Positions 24,195-37,081 are shown, counted from the first letter of the stretch. The stretch is DNA of 64,000 bases from Ziziphus jujuba (GCF_031755915.1 NC_083390.1:20693501-20757500); one strand, 5' to 3'. Made by a program: numbers and translations. The notes: generated from the letters alone by a model not told the origin.

Positions 24195-26299
24195 TTAATT
24201 ATTTTGTTTTATAAAGGGTTTAAAATAATTAGAATTGCAATTTTAATACATAATTGCAGCACAACTTCATAATTTTAAAAGATTAAATTTATAAGACGTG
24301 GAGCAGTTCAACTTTACTACTGATAATATAACGATTTAAGAACCTCCCAAATCTGTTTGTATTATTTTAATCTACCGAGTTCATCATCTGCCTAACTACT
24401 ACTCTTAAGTGTAGTTGAAAGTTATTAAAGGTGACACATTTCATGTTCAGTGTGCTGATGATTACATGGAAAAATTAAAAAGATGAAAAAATAATAATAA
24501 AGAATTAATAAATGTATATTATTGCATAAATCTTTTCATAGCCATTGAACATGTGTACTAGCATCGTTTTCACATGAGAGATTTGGAGTCTTGTCAAGGA
24601 ACACTACGTGGGTGGAGTTGTGGAATTTGGTTCAATATTTATCCATATGCAATGCCTGTGGAAATGCCACTTTCTAAGCTTTCATTGGCTGCCTCTTGGC
24701 ACTTTTGTCATTTTCTCTCTTTACCTTGTATTTTTAAATTCAGCATAGTTAGATCTTCGAGTTGTCCTACACAATTATTTATTTATATAGCATGTACCAT
24801 GAATTTCTTTTTGTGATTGGGACTAGCAATCTCTATAATTGCCTGCATGGGAATGAGTGGTATTATTAACCTAATATAACTTTACTTCTTTGTTTTTTAG
24901 CTCTCCTATAATGAAACAAATTAGTTTAATTAACCTTTAACAAACCATATAGCATGTTCTTTCATTGATTCTAATTAATTATACCATTTATATATCAAGC
25001 ATCCAAAATTAAATTTAGGATGAATTGCTTTTTGAAATTCTGAGTTTTTAGGATTTTAAAATTTTCAAAATAGTGATTTAAACACTTAATTTTTTAAATT
25101 ATTGTAAGTTTGTGCAATGCTAATTTAGCCAAACCAATTTGTAACAATTTTGTCTAGAGAACTGCTTTCTCCTCCGTATTAGCACCAAAATTTCTTGTTT
25201 CACAAACTCTACTCTAAGTTTCTTAACACAATCGTAACAATTTTTTTGATAAAATTAGATTAATATGAAATAAATTGAAAATTAAAAATGTATATTATTA
25301 ATTTTGAAAATTAGAATTTTAAATTGTAAAATTTTATAATTCAAAATAGAAAAGTACAATTAAATTTTAAATTTATATGAATTTAAACACATTATTTTAA
25401 TGTTAAAAAATTATAATAAAAACAAATCAACCGTAGACTTTTTAGAGGGAACAAAAAGAAAAAAAAAAGAAAAAAGAAAGTGGATTTCCTTATCTGGAAA
25501 ACTTTTTTTTTTTTTTTTGTTTTTTTTGGCTTAAATTATCTGGACCACTCTTGTTGCTTGACTCCAGGGTAATTTTAATATATGTATTTTTTTATAATTT
25601 CTAGAGAGAATGCGCATAAAGTTTATAATTGATGCATAAGGAACAACCTCAAGGGCCGTACTGGGTGGGCTATTGGGCCTAGCATGGCTTTGTCAGGCGA
25701 ATGACCATGAAAATGGGAGATCGACCTCGTCACTTATTTATTTTTCTTTTACTGTATTCACCAAAAAAAATATTTATTTTTTCTTTTACTGTATTCCATA
25801 TTGTTGTCAAAATTTATATCGAGGTAAATTAAAAATTTAAATTTACCCAAAAAAAAGTGATAAATTAAATTTAAAATTTGGGCCAAATCAATTACATCCG
25901 AAAAATAAATGAGTTTATTGGTGAAAATATTTAATTTCTTGCTCTCCTTTTCTTTTCCTAATGAAAGTATTGAATTATTTACCCCAAAAAAAAAATAAAT
26001 GGAAGTGTTGAATTCTTTAACGAATATTCTAAATCTATTTTCTTTATTAGTTCCTTTCTTTTGGACATCAACTTCCATGGTGATTTTTTTTGAAAACATC
26101 TTTTTTTTCTATTTTTTTTTCTTTTATTTTAAAAGTTAAGATATTCCAAAACAAGATCTTTTGTACAAGAAATAATAATTTTTTTTAATTCAATATTTTT
26201 CATACGAAAAAATAATAATTTTGTTTTTGAATTGTCTTTTAAGATATCATAAATAGTTTTGCTTTAAAAAGTCGAAACATCCCATGCAAAAACAATAAA
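22358..26299. other. Gene-poor AT-rich region (middle part)
   Basis: No gene recognised. It contains (AT)n at about 23735-23758 and 24162-24190, and poly(A/T) at 23432-23450 and 25503-25519. A GC-richer island at about 24560-24740 contains an 80-codon ORF (24574-24816) without recognisable domain. That island could be a diverged exon or non-coding RNA, but nothing supports either firmly. Confidence 0.5.
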
Positions 26300-26302
26300 G
26301 CT

Positions 26303-27140
26303 TGTTTGTTAGACAGGATTAAGATTGGGATTGGAATTATTTAATCCCAATCTCTATTTGGTGTGAGCTCTGACATGATTAAAAAATTTTGAACCTATCA
26401 AATAGTACTTTTAAAATGAGATATGTAATACAATAAAATAATTTTATTCCATTGAGATTTGAATTTTGTTATTTTTCAAATTTATTTGTCCTTTTTTATT
26501 TTATAGATTTTTTTTTATTTTTAAATCCTTGATTCTTTTCCCTTTTTTCTAACAGTATCAAACTTTTTTTTTTCCCCCTTCTTTTTCTTTCTTTATTTTT
26601 TTTTAAAATTTTTATCCTCCTTTTTTGATATTATCTTCATTTTCTCTTGTTTCTGTCTTTTTCTTAAGTCATCATTTTTTTTTCAATCTTTGTCCTTTAA
26701 TTCTTTTTTTAATCTTTGTTTATTTTTATTGCACCAATTCTAATTTTAATTTTTTTTTTCTCTTCTTATCTTTCCCTCTTTTTCTTTATTTTTTTAATTT
26801 GCTTTCTTATTTTCCCATTTTTTTTCCTTCTTTATGGATATCTAGATTAATAAATACAATTTTACTAATTGATATTAATGATTTTATACATTAATTAGAT
26901 AAAATTTTTCCAAAAATAATTGGATAATGGACATATATATTTTTTGTATTGAATTCATCTAATTTAAATCATTTTGTTTCATTCAAAAAGCAAATTAATA
27001 ATGATTACATATTAAACAAAAAAATAAGTCCTATCCAATTGATACCAAACAAAAAACTAGACTATTTTTATCCCATCAAATCCCAATCTTAATCTTAATT
27101 TCAATCCCAATCCAGTCCGATCTTACATACCAAGCAGACC
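26303..27140. mobile_element. MITE-like element with imperfect terminal inverted repeats
   Basis: The left end (about 26303-26345) reads GCTTGTTTGTTAGACAGGAT then AAGATTGGGATTGGAATT. The reverse complement of the right end (about 27085-27140) reads GCTTGGTATGTAAGATCGGA followed by GGATTGGGATTGAAATT. These match as imperfect inverted repeats. The interior has no transposase ORF and includes a 300-bp pyrimidine-rich tract. I could not fix a target duplication, so the superfamily (hAT or other) is open. Confidence 0.55.
26500..26840. repeat. Long T/C-rich (polypyrimidine) tract
   Basis: About 340 bp of strongly strand-biased T and C on the + strand, inside the MITE-like element. The ORF across it (26625-26894) is a Phe/Leu/Ser-rich artefact of this composition. 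Confidence 0.7.
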
Positions 27141-28229
27141 ACAAAGAAAAAATAACAAAAATAGAAACAATATATATACACTTTTTTTAATAGGAAAAAA
27201 GAAAATATTTTGCTGTACTAGCTTGGTAATTAATAGGAGGATATGCAGTCAACATTATTTTCTTTCTAATTACTTGGCATACCATATACGTTGGGAAATT
27301 AAAAGAGAAAACAATCAGAAACTTGAGACTTGGTATCTAAGTCTTCGGATTGAGTACTGGTCTCTAGAGGACACCATGTATAACTTGGCCATCTAAATTG
27401 ATTGATGTTATGGTTGAAAAAGAAAAATATATTTTCTAGAACGAAAAATTGAAAATTATTTTGTTGTGAGCTTGTGCCGTCCACATAAGTCTTTATAATT
27501 GCAATGGTATTCAATTTACGTTAGAAAAAATCAGAGAAATTTTTTTTTTTTTTTTTTTTTGGGGTCATCAAGTCACGTAGAATTGAGACTTCGTATCTTC
27601 CGGATCCCAAGTCCTACCATTAAACATTTGATACCAAACGATTTAACACTTTGGATGATAAAATCTTAATGTGACGTGAAATTGTCCGGCTAAGTATTAA
27701 TTGGTTGAAAAAAGTTATTAAATTAATTTATATCTTATATATCAAAATAATAATCTAGAAGGTCAACTTAATTGAAACCATAAAACGAAAACTTGTGAAA
27801 AATACCAAGTTTCAGTTTCATGCGACTTTTATTATTAAGTCTTTCTCCGAAGAAGGGATGACAGTGAGATTGGTACCGATCAATGTGAAAGCATATTCTG
27901 GAATTGGCTAATCTTCTATAAATTAAAGTGCATGTGGTCTTTTCAGTTAAATTGGCCCATCAGCAGTGTTAACAGAAATTGAGTAAGACTGAATTAGAAG
28001 AGTTTACTACGTAATCTATATCATCTCCTCCAAGGCGAAAGTTTTCGAAACAAAGTATCTCAATTCAAAAAACCAAATCTCAAAGATCAAATAAAGAAAC
28101 AAACAATATATACCATTTTTATAGCAGAAAAATAACAATAGAAAGAGAGACATCTATAATCAACTGGTTTTTTTTATTTATTTAACAGACATATTGATCA
28201 GCTAATTAATAGAAATGGTGATCAATATT
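27141..28229. other. Intergenic stretch left of the tandem array
   Basis: No gene seen. At 27541-27560 a poly(T) run is followed by GGGGTCATCAAGTCACG and about 120 bp of GC-richer sequence. Read on the minus strand this looks like a poly(A)-tailed retroposed fragment, but its source is unknown. Confidence 0.35.
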
Positions 28230-29220
28230 AGGCCCTATACGACATACTTTTTTTAAAATAAAAAATAACTTTTAAAATTTAAAAATTACTTTGAAAAATA
28301 TTTGGATAATTTTTAAAAAGTATTTTTGGTCTTCAGACTTACTTCTAACTATATCAATAGTAAATAATTTTTTTAAAAAGCACTTATAAAAAATAGAAAT
28401 AGAAGTTATGCCAAATATGATTTTACTAATGTTTTACTTGATATAATTTTTAAAAAGTTATTTCTAACTTTCAAGATATAAAAAATATTTTTGGAAATAT
28501 TTGAATAATTTTTTATAATTACTTTTTATCTAAAAAAGTTTTTATTCAAGTATTTTTGGAGATGCAAAAGCAAAAACCATACCAAATAAAATTGGAAATC
28601 AAGATTCTACTAATGTTTTATTTGACATGATTTCTAAAAAGTTGCTTCTAGCTTTTAAGATTCAAAATATGCTTTTGGGAATATTGGAACAATTTTCTAT
28701 AAGTACTTCTTGCTTAGAAGAGTTTTTATAGTATTTTTGGAGATGCAAAGGCAAAAGTTATACCAGCACCAAAGATTAAGATACTTTTTTGCTAATACCT
28801 TTGCTTTGTTTGAAATGGCTTCTAAAAAGTTGCTTTTTGCTTTTAAGATTCAAAAGCTCCTTTTAAGAGTGTTTAAACAGTTTCTAGAAGAGAATGAGTT
28901 TGAGAGAGCTTCAAACTAAAAAAAAAAAAAAAGGATTTAGCTCTTCAGAAGAGTTTTAATTCAAAAGATGCTTTTGGGAATATTTGAATAAGTTTTTATA
29001 AGTACATCTCGTTTAGAAGAGTTTCTAGTCAAAGCTAATAAAAAATAATTTCTCATAAATTATTTTTAAGATGCAAATTTAAAAACTATACTAATAAGGC
29101 GAGAGATCAAGACATTTTTTGCTAATACTTTTTGCTTTAATATTCAAAAGCTCCTGTAGATGAGCTTGAGCTTCACAGAGCTTCAAACTGAAGTAAAAAA
29201 ATGATTTAGCTCTTTAGAAA
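28230..29220. repeat. Degenerate tandem array, period about 184-188 bp
   Basis: The anchor TAAAAAGTT plus a T/C-rich stretch recurs at about 28451, 28635 and 28823, spacings of 184 and 188 bp. It is accompanied by repeated blocks of the type TTTTTGGAGATGCAAA, ATGCTTTTGGGAATATT and CTTCT-GCTTAGAAGAG. Weaker partial monomers extend to both sides, giving about five diverged units. A related single fragment appears near 34640-34790. The monomer length is nucleosome-like, as in plant satellites, but the copies are old and few. Confidence 0.65.
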
Positions 29221-29947
29221 CTACTCATCAAGAAGTTGAAGTTCTGAATCTTTATTCATGATTTTAGTTTCCAAATTGAACCTTGTCTGCTCAATTTTCT
29301 TAAAAAATTATATATAAACAGCTGGTATAAAACCGTGTAAAATTAGTAGGCATCTGAGCCACCTTATAGAGAAATTAAAATATTTATACAATACAAAAAA
29401 TTTTAAATTTGTCAACATGTGTTTGTCCATTTGAACAGATCTTAATTAACAGCTCTAAGGTCATGTTTTGAACTTTAGAAGGTCTCGTACATTTACAAAA
29501 TGCATGCATTTAGAAAGATATTTTTCCCACGACCGGCTTTATTAGACCGAGCAAAATTATTATTTCCAATTTTCGTTTTTGACCGACGCGTCATCGACCA
29601 ACTAGATATTCGTTTTCTAGATTTAAAACAGTCAAAGAGTAAAAACATTAAAAATGCTAATATAGAGAATTCTGACTTGGCTTTCCAAACCCTAAAGAAA
29701 TGGTCATCAATTTTCATTTAATTTTCCATTTTTATACCTAACTATATTATTTTACAAGTAGTAATAAATTGGTGATTTTACCCAACAAGTCATATAAGTT
29801 AATAATAATCTGAGCTTCAAAAAAATAAACACAAAAAAGAAAAAGAAAAAAACAACCATCTCGTATAACATCAATCAGAGTATAATTACAAACAAAACTA
29901 GCTAATTTTAATTTCCTACCATTTCAAGGCACATAAAATCTTCTTCT
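29221..29947. other. Region downstream of the DUF4228 gene
   Basis: No gene seen beyond the 3' flank of the leftward DUF4228 gene. Overlapping ORFs on both strands at about 29493-29721 lack family features. Confidence 0.4.
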
Positions 29948-30499
29948 TCACCTTGATCGAATTGGCTCTTCCTTTATAGTCTCCAACATTGGTTTTCTTG
30001 ACCTACAAGCAGCTAATCTATACTTGAATTCCGGAATCTGATCAAACCTTTCAATTCCATCCAAACTCAACCTTGGCCCACCAACCTCACTCTCCTCCTT
30101 ATTGACACTTCCAGCCTCCGCAACTCCCTGTGCATTGCCGCCGGACTCCGGCAAGATCCTGACTTTCGCACCGGATATCCGCTTGGCGGCGGAGTTCGCA
30201 GCCATGAAGAACACCGCCATATCCGCCGCCGTGACAATAGAATTCACTCTCCTCATCGGAAACATGATGTAAACGTTGCTGAACTCCAACTCCTCGTCAG
30301 CGCTGAGAGGCGAAAACCTCCTTCCGATATGCAGAGACCTCGAGTTGGAAACAAAGTAGTTGGGACAGTCGAGCATGAGCTCGGCCGCTTTGATGGGTTC
30401 ACGGAACTGCCTTACCTCTCCGCCCGGGAAGACAACCCTCGCTACCTTGGAGCTCTTGATCAAAGGAGTTGCCAAAGTGCAAGAAACATAGTTCCCCAT
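29948..30499 (-). CDS. DUF4228 (PADRE) domain protein, single exon, 183 aa
   Basis: The protein starts MGNYVSCTLATPL: Gly2 is a likely N-myristoylation site and Cys7 a possible palmitoylation site. The core contains KVARVVFPGGEVRQF, the AAELMLDCPNYFVSNS block and a YIMFPMRRVNS block, all typical of the plant-specific DUF4228/PADRE family. The C-terminal third is less conserved and ends with basic residues (EEPIRSR). Family members respond to pathogens and abiotic stress; their biochemical role is not known. The ATG chosen at 30499 starts the conserved MGN motif. Upstream in-frame sequence is T-rich leader. GC content is higher than in the flanks, as expected for a real coding exon. Confidence 0.9.
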   Translation of the reverse strand: MGNYVSCTLATPLIKSSKVARVVFPGGEVRQFREPIKAAELMLDCPNYFVSNSRSLHIGRRFSPLSADEELEFSNVYIMFPMRRVNSIVTAADMAVFFMAANSAAKRISGAKVRILPESGGNAQGVAEAGSVNKEESEVGGPRLSLDGIERFDQIPEFKYRLAACRSRKPMLETIKEEPIRSR

Positions 30500-30656
30500 G
30501 GAAATCAAATAACAAATATGATCTACCAATGCAAAAAAGGTTTTTTTTTTTTTTTGTTTTTTTTTTTTTGAGTGTGGACAAAATGAAGGAAAAAAAAAAA
30601 AAAAAACTGAAAACGGTGATATGGGTTTGGTCGGAATAGAATGTGAGAAATGAGGG

Positions 30657-30665
30657 TTATTTATA
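30657..30665 (-). promoter_or_regulatory. TATA box of the DUF4228 gene
   Basis: TATAAATAA on the minus strand, about 160 bp upstream of the ATG at 30499. The intervening leader is A-rich on the + strand. Confidence 0.6.
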
Positions 30666-33600
30666 CAGAGATTAAGAGAGATGGAGAAAGTCAAAAGAAA
30701 GCCCGAATTATAATATTTAATTATTAATATAAAAAAGGGGAAAATACATATATGTTCGTGTGTGGAAGTTAAATTTATCAAAAAAAAAAAAAAGAAGAAG
30801 TGTGTGGAAGTTAAAGTATAATAATGAAAATGAAGATTAAATGTGTGGAAGTTGTGGTGGTAGGTTTAGTTTGGTTATTGATTAAAAAAGAAAAGAAAAA
30901 TGCGCGTTTTTGGATGAAAGAGTTTGAAAACGTTGGGGAAAAGGATTGGAAGGTGCATATGTGTGTTTGATGTATGCATATCATGTGTACGCTTTATTTG
31001 TTTAAAAGATGCGAATTTTCGCTGTAAATGCGTGTGGGACCCCATTACATGACTCTTCCAGCTATTGTTAGCGACTTATTACCCAATTTGTTGTCATTAG
31101 GAGCTTTTAGAAAGTTTTTTTTTTCTTTTTTTCTTTTTTTTTTTCTCCATTTTATTGGTGTTCTTTGGCTGCTTTCTGGCGTCTAGTGGGGTTGTAACTT
31201 GCCCTTCTATGTGTCCTTGGAAAAGGCCCCGTGTCTGCTTTTTTGTCTTTGTCATCATTTCATCTATCTGACCTTATCAATATCTTGCTTTGAGTCCTAA
31301 CATTTTGAATAAAAAATTAAAAAAAAAATGGTAAAACCAGTTTCTTCTATCTTCTTCAAATGTTCACATTCATCTTATTATGGTTAACAAATCTTGTCAA
31401 CAGGTATTTGTTTGGAACTTTGGATATGTAAATAGGATTTGGATATATTGGATCTGGGTTTCCTTCACATGGCATAGTCATTTTCTCAATTAGAGTTTTA
31501 GATTTAAATATTAATTGATGATATATTCAATATTTTACAAATTTAACGTAATTTTATTTTATATTGTGATCGAAACTCTATATACTAATTTTGATAGTAA
31601 AGATTTAAATTCAAAATCAATATATAAGAAAATAATCCCCTAGTTTTCGTCTCTCAGTGTCAGTGTCCCGTTGGTGAACATTTAGTCCTATATATAATCA
31701 ATATTAGTCACTAAATTAAAATGCAAAATTTTGTACTTATAAGTATTAGGTATAAAAACGAACCATCCACCATGTTTTGACTACACACCTTGTGATTGAA
31801 ATTTTTTGTCTCACAACTAATATTGTGATTAAAGCTTGTAGCATCAAATGGCATTACATTTTGATTTGTATTATACGATCAAATATATATAATTATTAGT
31901 CTTTTAAATCTTCTTAAACAAAATTTCCTTCTTTCTTTTATATAACTATTTATATAGAGATATAGATAAGAAAAACATGTATTGCTTTATCTTGGTATTT
32001 TGCAATTTCATAAATGCGTATGGATAAACATAATATTGTCGGTGGGTTAGACACATGCCTTTTGGTCACAGGTGAGACAAAGAGAGAAGGATGTGTCACA
32101 AACTAAGTTGCAAGCACGGATATCAGACGGTCCAAGATGGATGGCAAAGGCATAACCATTAGCATGACAAAACCAAAATGGTGGTCCAGAAAGCAAAATG
32201 ATGGTACGCTGGCTCTTTAAGACATGTCCTTGGCTTCAACTTTCTTAATCAATAAATATCAGCTATAGTATCAATAACAATTATATCAAAAGCCCACTTT
32301 ATTAGTTAGTGATTGTATACCAGAAACTCTCTCCGCCAAAAAAAAAGAAAAAAAAAAAAGAAGAAAACAAATAAATAAAATATTACGTACAAGAAACTCA
32401 ACAAAATACTGAAGTATTTAATTAATGGATTTTGACAAACTAGCACATGGTTTACTTTGGTATTAAGGCTAGTGTAGCACTAGCATGTCGTTGCAACTTT
32501 TTCATTTTTATAATTTCGGTTTAGATGGGTTAAGAATTTGTTCTTGAGAGAAATTAATGGTCACGTATTGGGTATTAGACAAATATAACAATTTTATTTA
32601 TAAAAAATCCCAAAATCCCAGTATTCTATAAGCAGTAGGCTTATAAAAAGGGTCGCTGAAAATTAAAACAAAAAATAAAAATAAAACGAAAATGTCAGAA
32701 AAGGAACAGATTTTTTTATTTTTTTATGTGGGGGGTTATACTACACCAACAATGGATATAAAAAACATGTATTTATATATATATATATATATATGGAGAG
32801 AGAGAGAGAGAGAGAGAGTCTTCACTTTATGATTCACAATAATAATTTGATGCAATATTAAATATGGATAAAAAAACACCAATTTTTCTTCTAAAGAAAA
32901 ATCTAGTTTTATGTTGTACTATATGATAATTTAATAGACAATTATTAAAGGGTTCATTTTCTATATTAAGATTTAATATTAAAATATAAAAATTAAAATA
33001 AATGTTACAAATTAATATTATCATATATTATTTGTCCATTTTATTTTTAGATAGCCAGTAATAAAGGAAGGAACTAGATAATCACTAGTTCAATGTTGTG
33101 TATATATATATTAAAATATAAAATTGACATATTACATAACAAAATAATAATAATAATAATAATAATAGGAGTATAAATATACCATTGATGATCATAAATT
33201 TTGGTAAAAATTTTTTTATCTCAAATTAGCAATTAAGCATTAAGTGCGGTGAAGTAAAATTAATCCAATTGGTAAGTCAATCATACTTACAAATTACAAC
33301 TAAAAGTTTTGAATTCGCAATATATCAAAATTAAGAGGGAATTATTGTAAATGATCAAATATATATATATATATATATATCTATTAAATGTGACTACGGT
33401 AATAAGTTTTTTGTCTTCGCAAATAACACATTACAGGTTCTTGCATGCCCTTTTAAGGGAAATAGGACAAAAACTGTGCCAAACAAAAGAGCTTAAAAGG
33501 TAAATTAGGTACTTCAATAATTTTGCTTGTATTTTTTGGTCAGAAGGCCTAGCTGCAGCTGCAAGGCACCAGGCAATTACAAAAATTCCTGTACGTAGCA

Positions 33601-35383
33601 GTAGATCTAGTTATATTGTGGTCCTCAAGACAAATAATTGGCCCCAAACCTTGTTTGAAATTGATATTGTCATTGTATATATAAATATTTTGAAAACTGT
33701 AAAGTAGATTGCTAATCAATGTCAAATGACTTTCAATCTAAATCTTTTTCAATACTTTTTTTTTTTTTGGGGTAAAATTTACTAAACACTATTTTTCTTT
33801 TTCTTTTTTTTTTTGCTTCCAGTAAAAGTACAATTAAATACTTGCTTTCGTATAACTATGTTCACATGCTAATTAAGTAGAGGCTTTTAATTATTTGTTA
33901 AACAATCGCTTTCTATAATTCACATTCTTTTTCCAAAAATAAATAAATAAATAACATTCATTCTACAGAAGGATGGTCAAGAGGATCATTTACCTTTTAT
34001 ATACAATGTTACTACATTATCAAATGGATCTTTTTTATGTTTTAGACACAAATCAGTATTTCACAGAAGGATGGAGAAAAGGAAATTCAGTATATTTGAC
34101 TTGATTCAGTTTATCTAAGCAAGATTAGGGGTATAAAAATACAATCAATTTAAAATAAAGCTGCTAATGACTTAATTAATTAGTATATATAGAGAGAGCT
34201 AAGCTTCAAAAATTCAAATTTAATAATAATAAAAAAGAAGGGCCCTGCTTGCGGTGTCTGTTATATATCAACGCCGATTGCCCTGCTCAAATTGCGCATA
34301 AAATTTAGTCTTTCTTATCATTAATTATTATTATTATTTCATAAAATTGGCACTGGTTCTGCTCAAATGTGCCTCATTGCCTTTATGTATATGTTGGTCG
34401 TGGGTCCTGTGAAATGATGTGATGCGACAGCTATAAATTACATGGATTTTGGGACACTGCAATTGTTTTAACCGTCCACATGAAAAGCACGGTAATAAAA
34501 GCAGAGTTAATTGAGTAGAAAAAATTGACAAGTTTAATATATGGGTTTGAAAAGTCATGGAAGTACTACTTTGGGTGTGGTTGACTTCTTACTTACAGTT
34601 TTACACTTTGTTCTCGAGTTAATAAAGTCTTGTTTCATACAGTTTTTAAGAAGGCAAAAATATTTTAGAAAGTTTTTGAATAATTTTTAAAAAATATTTT
34701 TGACTTTTAAAAAGTATTTGTAATTAAAATTAATAAGGAGTTAGAAAAACAATTCTAAAAAAGTAAACGCAAAAGTAAAAAACATAAATTTTGGCAATAA
34801 TCATGGCATATTCATGTTGGTTTTTCAAGTTCTCAATGTTACCTTTATTTTTATTATTATTATTATTATTTTTTTGCTTGAACCTTTATTTTTGTTTTGT
34901 GTAGTCAAATCTCCATCGGCTCATGATCATAAAGTATTTGGTTTCCCCTTTCAACAAGGAAGAAAAATTTAACTTCTTGGTTGTTGAAGGCCAAAAACAA
35001 AGGCTATAATAGCTAGAAAGTCTTCAATCCGATGGCTGTAATTCATTTATATTAATGCATATAACAAACATTAAATTGTCTTAATGCGCCATAACACATT
35101 ATGGTAATATGCAATGAGTTTGATATGGTTAATTAACTTGTTGTATTTATCTCTGACATACCATTAAATATTAAAAAGAAAGAGGACTATTTATACGTAA
35201 CCATTAAAATAATTTTCAACTTGCAGAACAGGAAATTTAATCGATAACTTATATAATTTGCGGATTATTATGGGTGAGTGATCAGTACTTGTCGATCAAA
35301 TAATATAAAAACATGATTTTTTTTTTTTTTTTTGGGTAATCCAATTCATTGACTCAAAAAGCATGTAGTCATTGTGCTGCGGC
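30666..35383. other. Intergenic region between the DUF4228 and GDSL genes
   Basis: No gene recognised. It holds (AT)n next to (GA)n at 32777-32818, (AT)n at 33360-33381, poly(T) at 35319-35335 and many short A/T runs. GC-richer islands of about 200 bp at 32040-32240 and 34230-34460 are unexplained. A fragment at about 34640-34790 resembles monomers of the array at 28230-29220. Confidence 0.5.
32777..32818. repeat. Compound (AT)n-(GA)n microsatellite
   Basis: An AT dinucleotide run passes directly into a GA dinucleotide run. Confidence 0.9.
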
Positions 35384-37011
35384 TTAAGCACTAGTACGGG
35401 TAATATTGATTAGGGTCTTCAAATTAATTGGTCTAACTCGAAATTTGTTGCCTTCCCATAAGGATTTGGAAATCAGTTCATAAGCATGCTCAGATGGGTG
35501 GAAATAATCCCAAAACAAGAACTCATTAGGCCTTGAACAAACTTCATAACCTTCTTTGCCACATTGAATTAGTCCCCTAAGAGTTCCATAACCACAACAT
35601 GCACTAGAAACTTCCGAAAAACCTGCACAAAAAGAATATAAATCATATTCTCAGCCCGATTATTATTATTATTATTATTTATGAGAAGTGGAATAATTTT
35701 GAAATGCTATAATAAAAATTTACCATAAGGTTTTGGAGTGGCTCGAAATTGCTGAAAAATATTATATACTGCTCCATAAACACCTATCGCATGGGGGTAC
35801 TTAATGGGGATATGATTGGTCAAATTTTCTAATCCTTTGTTGTAATTTTTCACCATAACGTTCATTTTTCCATAACATCTATCAATGGGTGCACCTGGCA
35901 GGATGGCTCTGGCAGGGACACATCCAACAGGTCCAAGTGAAACCACAACAATTTTGCGAGCACCAAGTTTGTAAATTTGGTCAATGAATTTTGCAACTTG
36001 TGCTACCATGCCTCGCACATAGGCATCGGGGTCGAGTTTTGGTGTTGTGTCCAATTGGAGGAAGTAGTCAAAAATGTCGTTCGAGCCTGACTCAAATAAG
36101 AAGACTGATTTTTGGACCAGACTTGGATCGATCTTGTTTTTTCGTACCAGTGTTTGGAATTGTTGTAACTGGTCTTGGAGTGGTATTACTCCCTGAACCA
36201 TTCATAAGAAAATGTTATATGCTTAAATAATTAGAAATTTTTTAATTTTAAATATAAATTAGGATTCTCTTCTACTTTGAACTTTATTTAATTTATAAAT
36301 ATGTTAAAAAATATAGGCCACAAAGTCTATTAAAACTTTTAATCATTAGCTTATTAGCTTTTGTTAGCCTATGATAATATTTTATACCTTAAGTACAAAA
36401 AAAAAAAAAAAAATCATATAAAGAGAATATGAATTATCACGATTAATTAATAAATTTGCCAAAAAATTATTACCCAGTCCTCGTTTGTTCCCTGCAAAAC
36501 ACCACTACCAGCACTAGCAAAGTTGATACCATTCGATGGATAATCCGTCCAACTCCCATTCAAAACCTCAATCTGTGCTTCAAGGTATGGTTTCTGGAAT
36601 TCAATACCAATGAATTGTGCTGCAAAAATCATCACCGATAACCCACCAAAATAGTAATCAAAATACTAGACATTAAAGTGTTAAATTTCCAAAAAATTCA
36701 AGAAATTAAAACCGCCTTTTCAAGTTTGTTTTTTTTGGAAGCAAACTAAATAAATATATGTACAACTCACAAATGAAATCAGGAACCGTCCTGCCATTGG
36801 TAAATCGGCCAGTGGGTTGGTGGAAGAAAGCAGAGCCATAAGGTGGGAAATCAGCCTGAGCAGAGCAATTCTTGTTGAAATGATTGTTTCCAGCGTCTAA
36901 AATGGAGTCTCCAAAGATGAACATACCAGGGAGACGTGCATTATTCAATGTCGAAAATGAAGCAGAGGTTGAAATAAGAAGGAGAAGAAGAAGGAATAAG
37001 AACTTGTCCAT
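35384..37011 (-). CDS. GDSL-type esterase/lipase (SGNH hydrolase), 4 exons, 364 aa
   Basis: Exons in coding order: 37011-36771, 36619-36474, 36192-35724, 35622-35384. The signal peptide (about residues 1-20, Leu-rich) is followed by block I FIFGDSILDAGNN with nucleophile Ser35. Block II is NFASAGSG (Gly118), block III GSND (Asn167), and block V DYFHPSEHAY with Asp324 and His327. All four SGNH catalytic positions are therefore present. The length is typical of the large plant GDSL family of secreted acyl hydrolases. The substrate cannot be told from sequence. All phases join and the stop is TAA at 35386-35384. A TATATAA lies about 75 bp upstream of the ATG. Confidence 0.94.
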
Positions 37012-37081
37012 AAATATGAAAAGAGAGAGCAAATCTGAAAGGTACTAGAACTTGTTGGAGATGAAGGGAAAGAGGAAGTTC

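Noticed and set aside
24574..24816. 80-codon ORF or a miRNA precursor in the GC-richer island
   Set aside because: No conserved motif, no match to plant miRNA families I know (396, 397, 398, 408 considered) and no convincing hairpin. Kept only as an unexplained island.
25758..26099. 113-codon minus-strand ORF
   Set aside because: Low-complexity Lys/Phe/Ile-rich translation of A/T-rich DNA with no recognisable domain.
26625..26894. 89-codon hydrophobic ORF as a membrane protein
   Set aside because: Product of a T/C-only tract (Phe, Leu, Ser runs); no promoter or family similarity.
28230..29220. CRISPR-like array
   Set aside because: The repeats are about 186-bp degenerate monomers without short repeats and unique spacers, and the genome is a plant's.
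29493..29721. Overlapping ORFs of 73-74 codons on both strands
   Set aside because: Mirror-image open frames without family features, splice context or coding composition.
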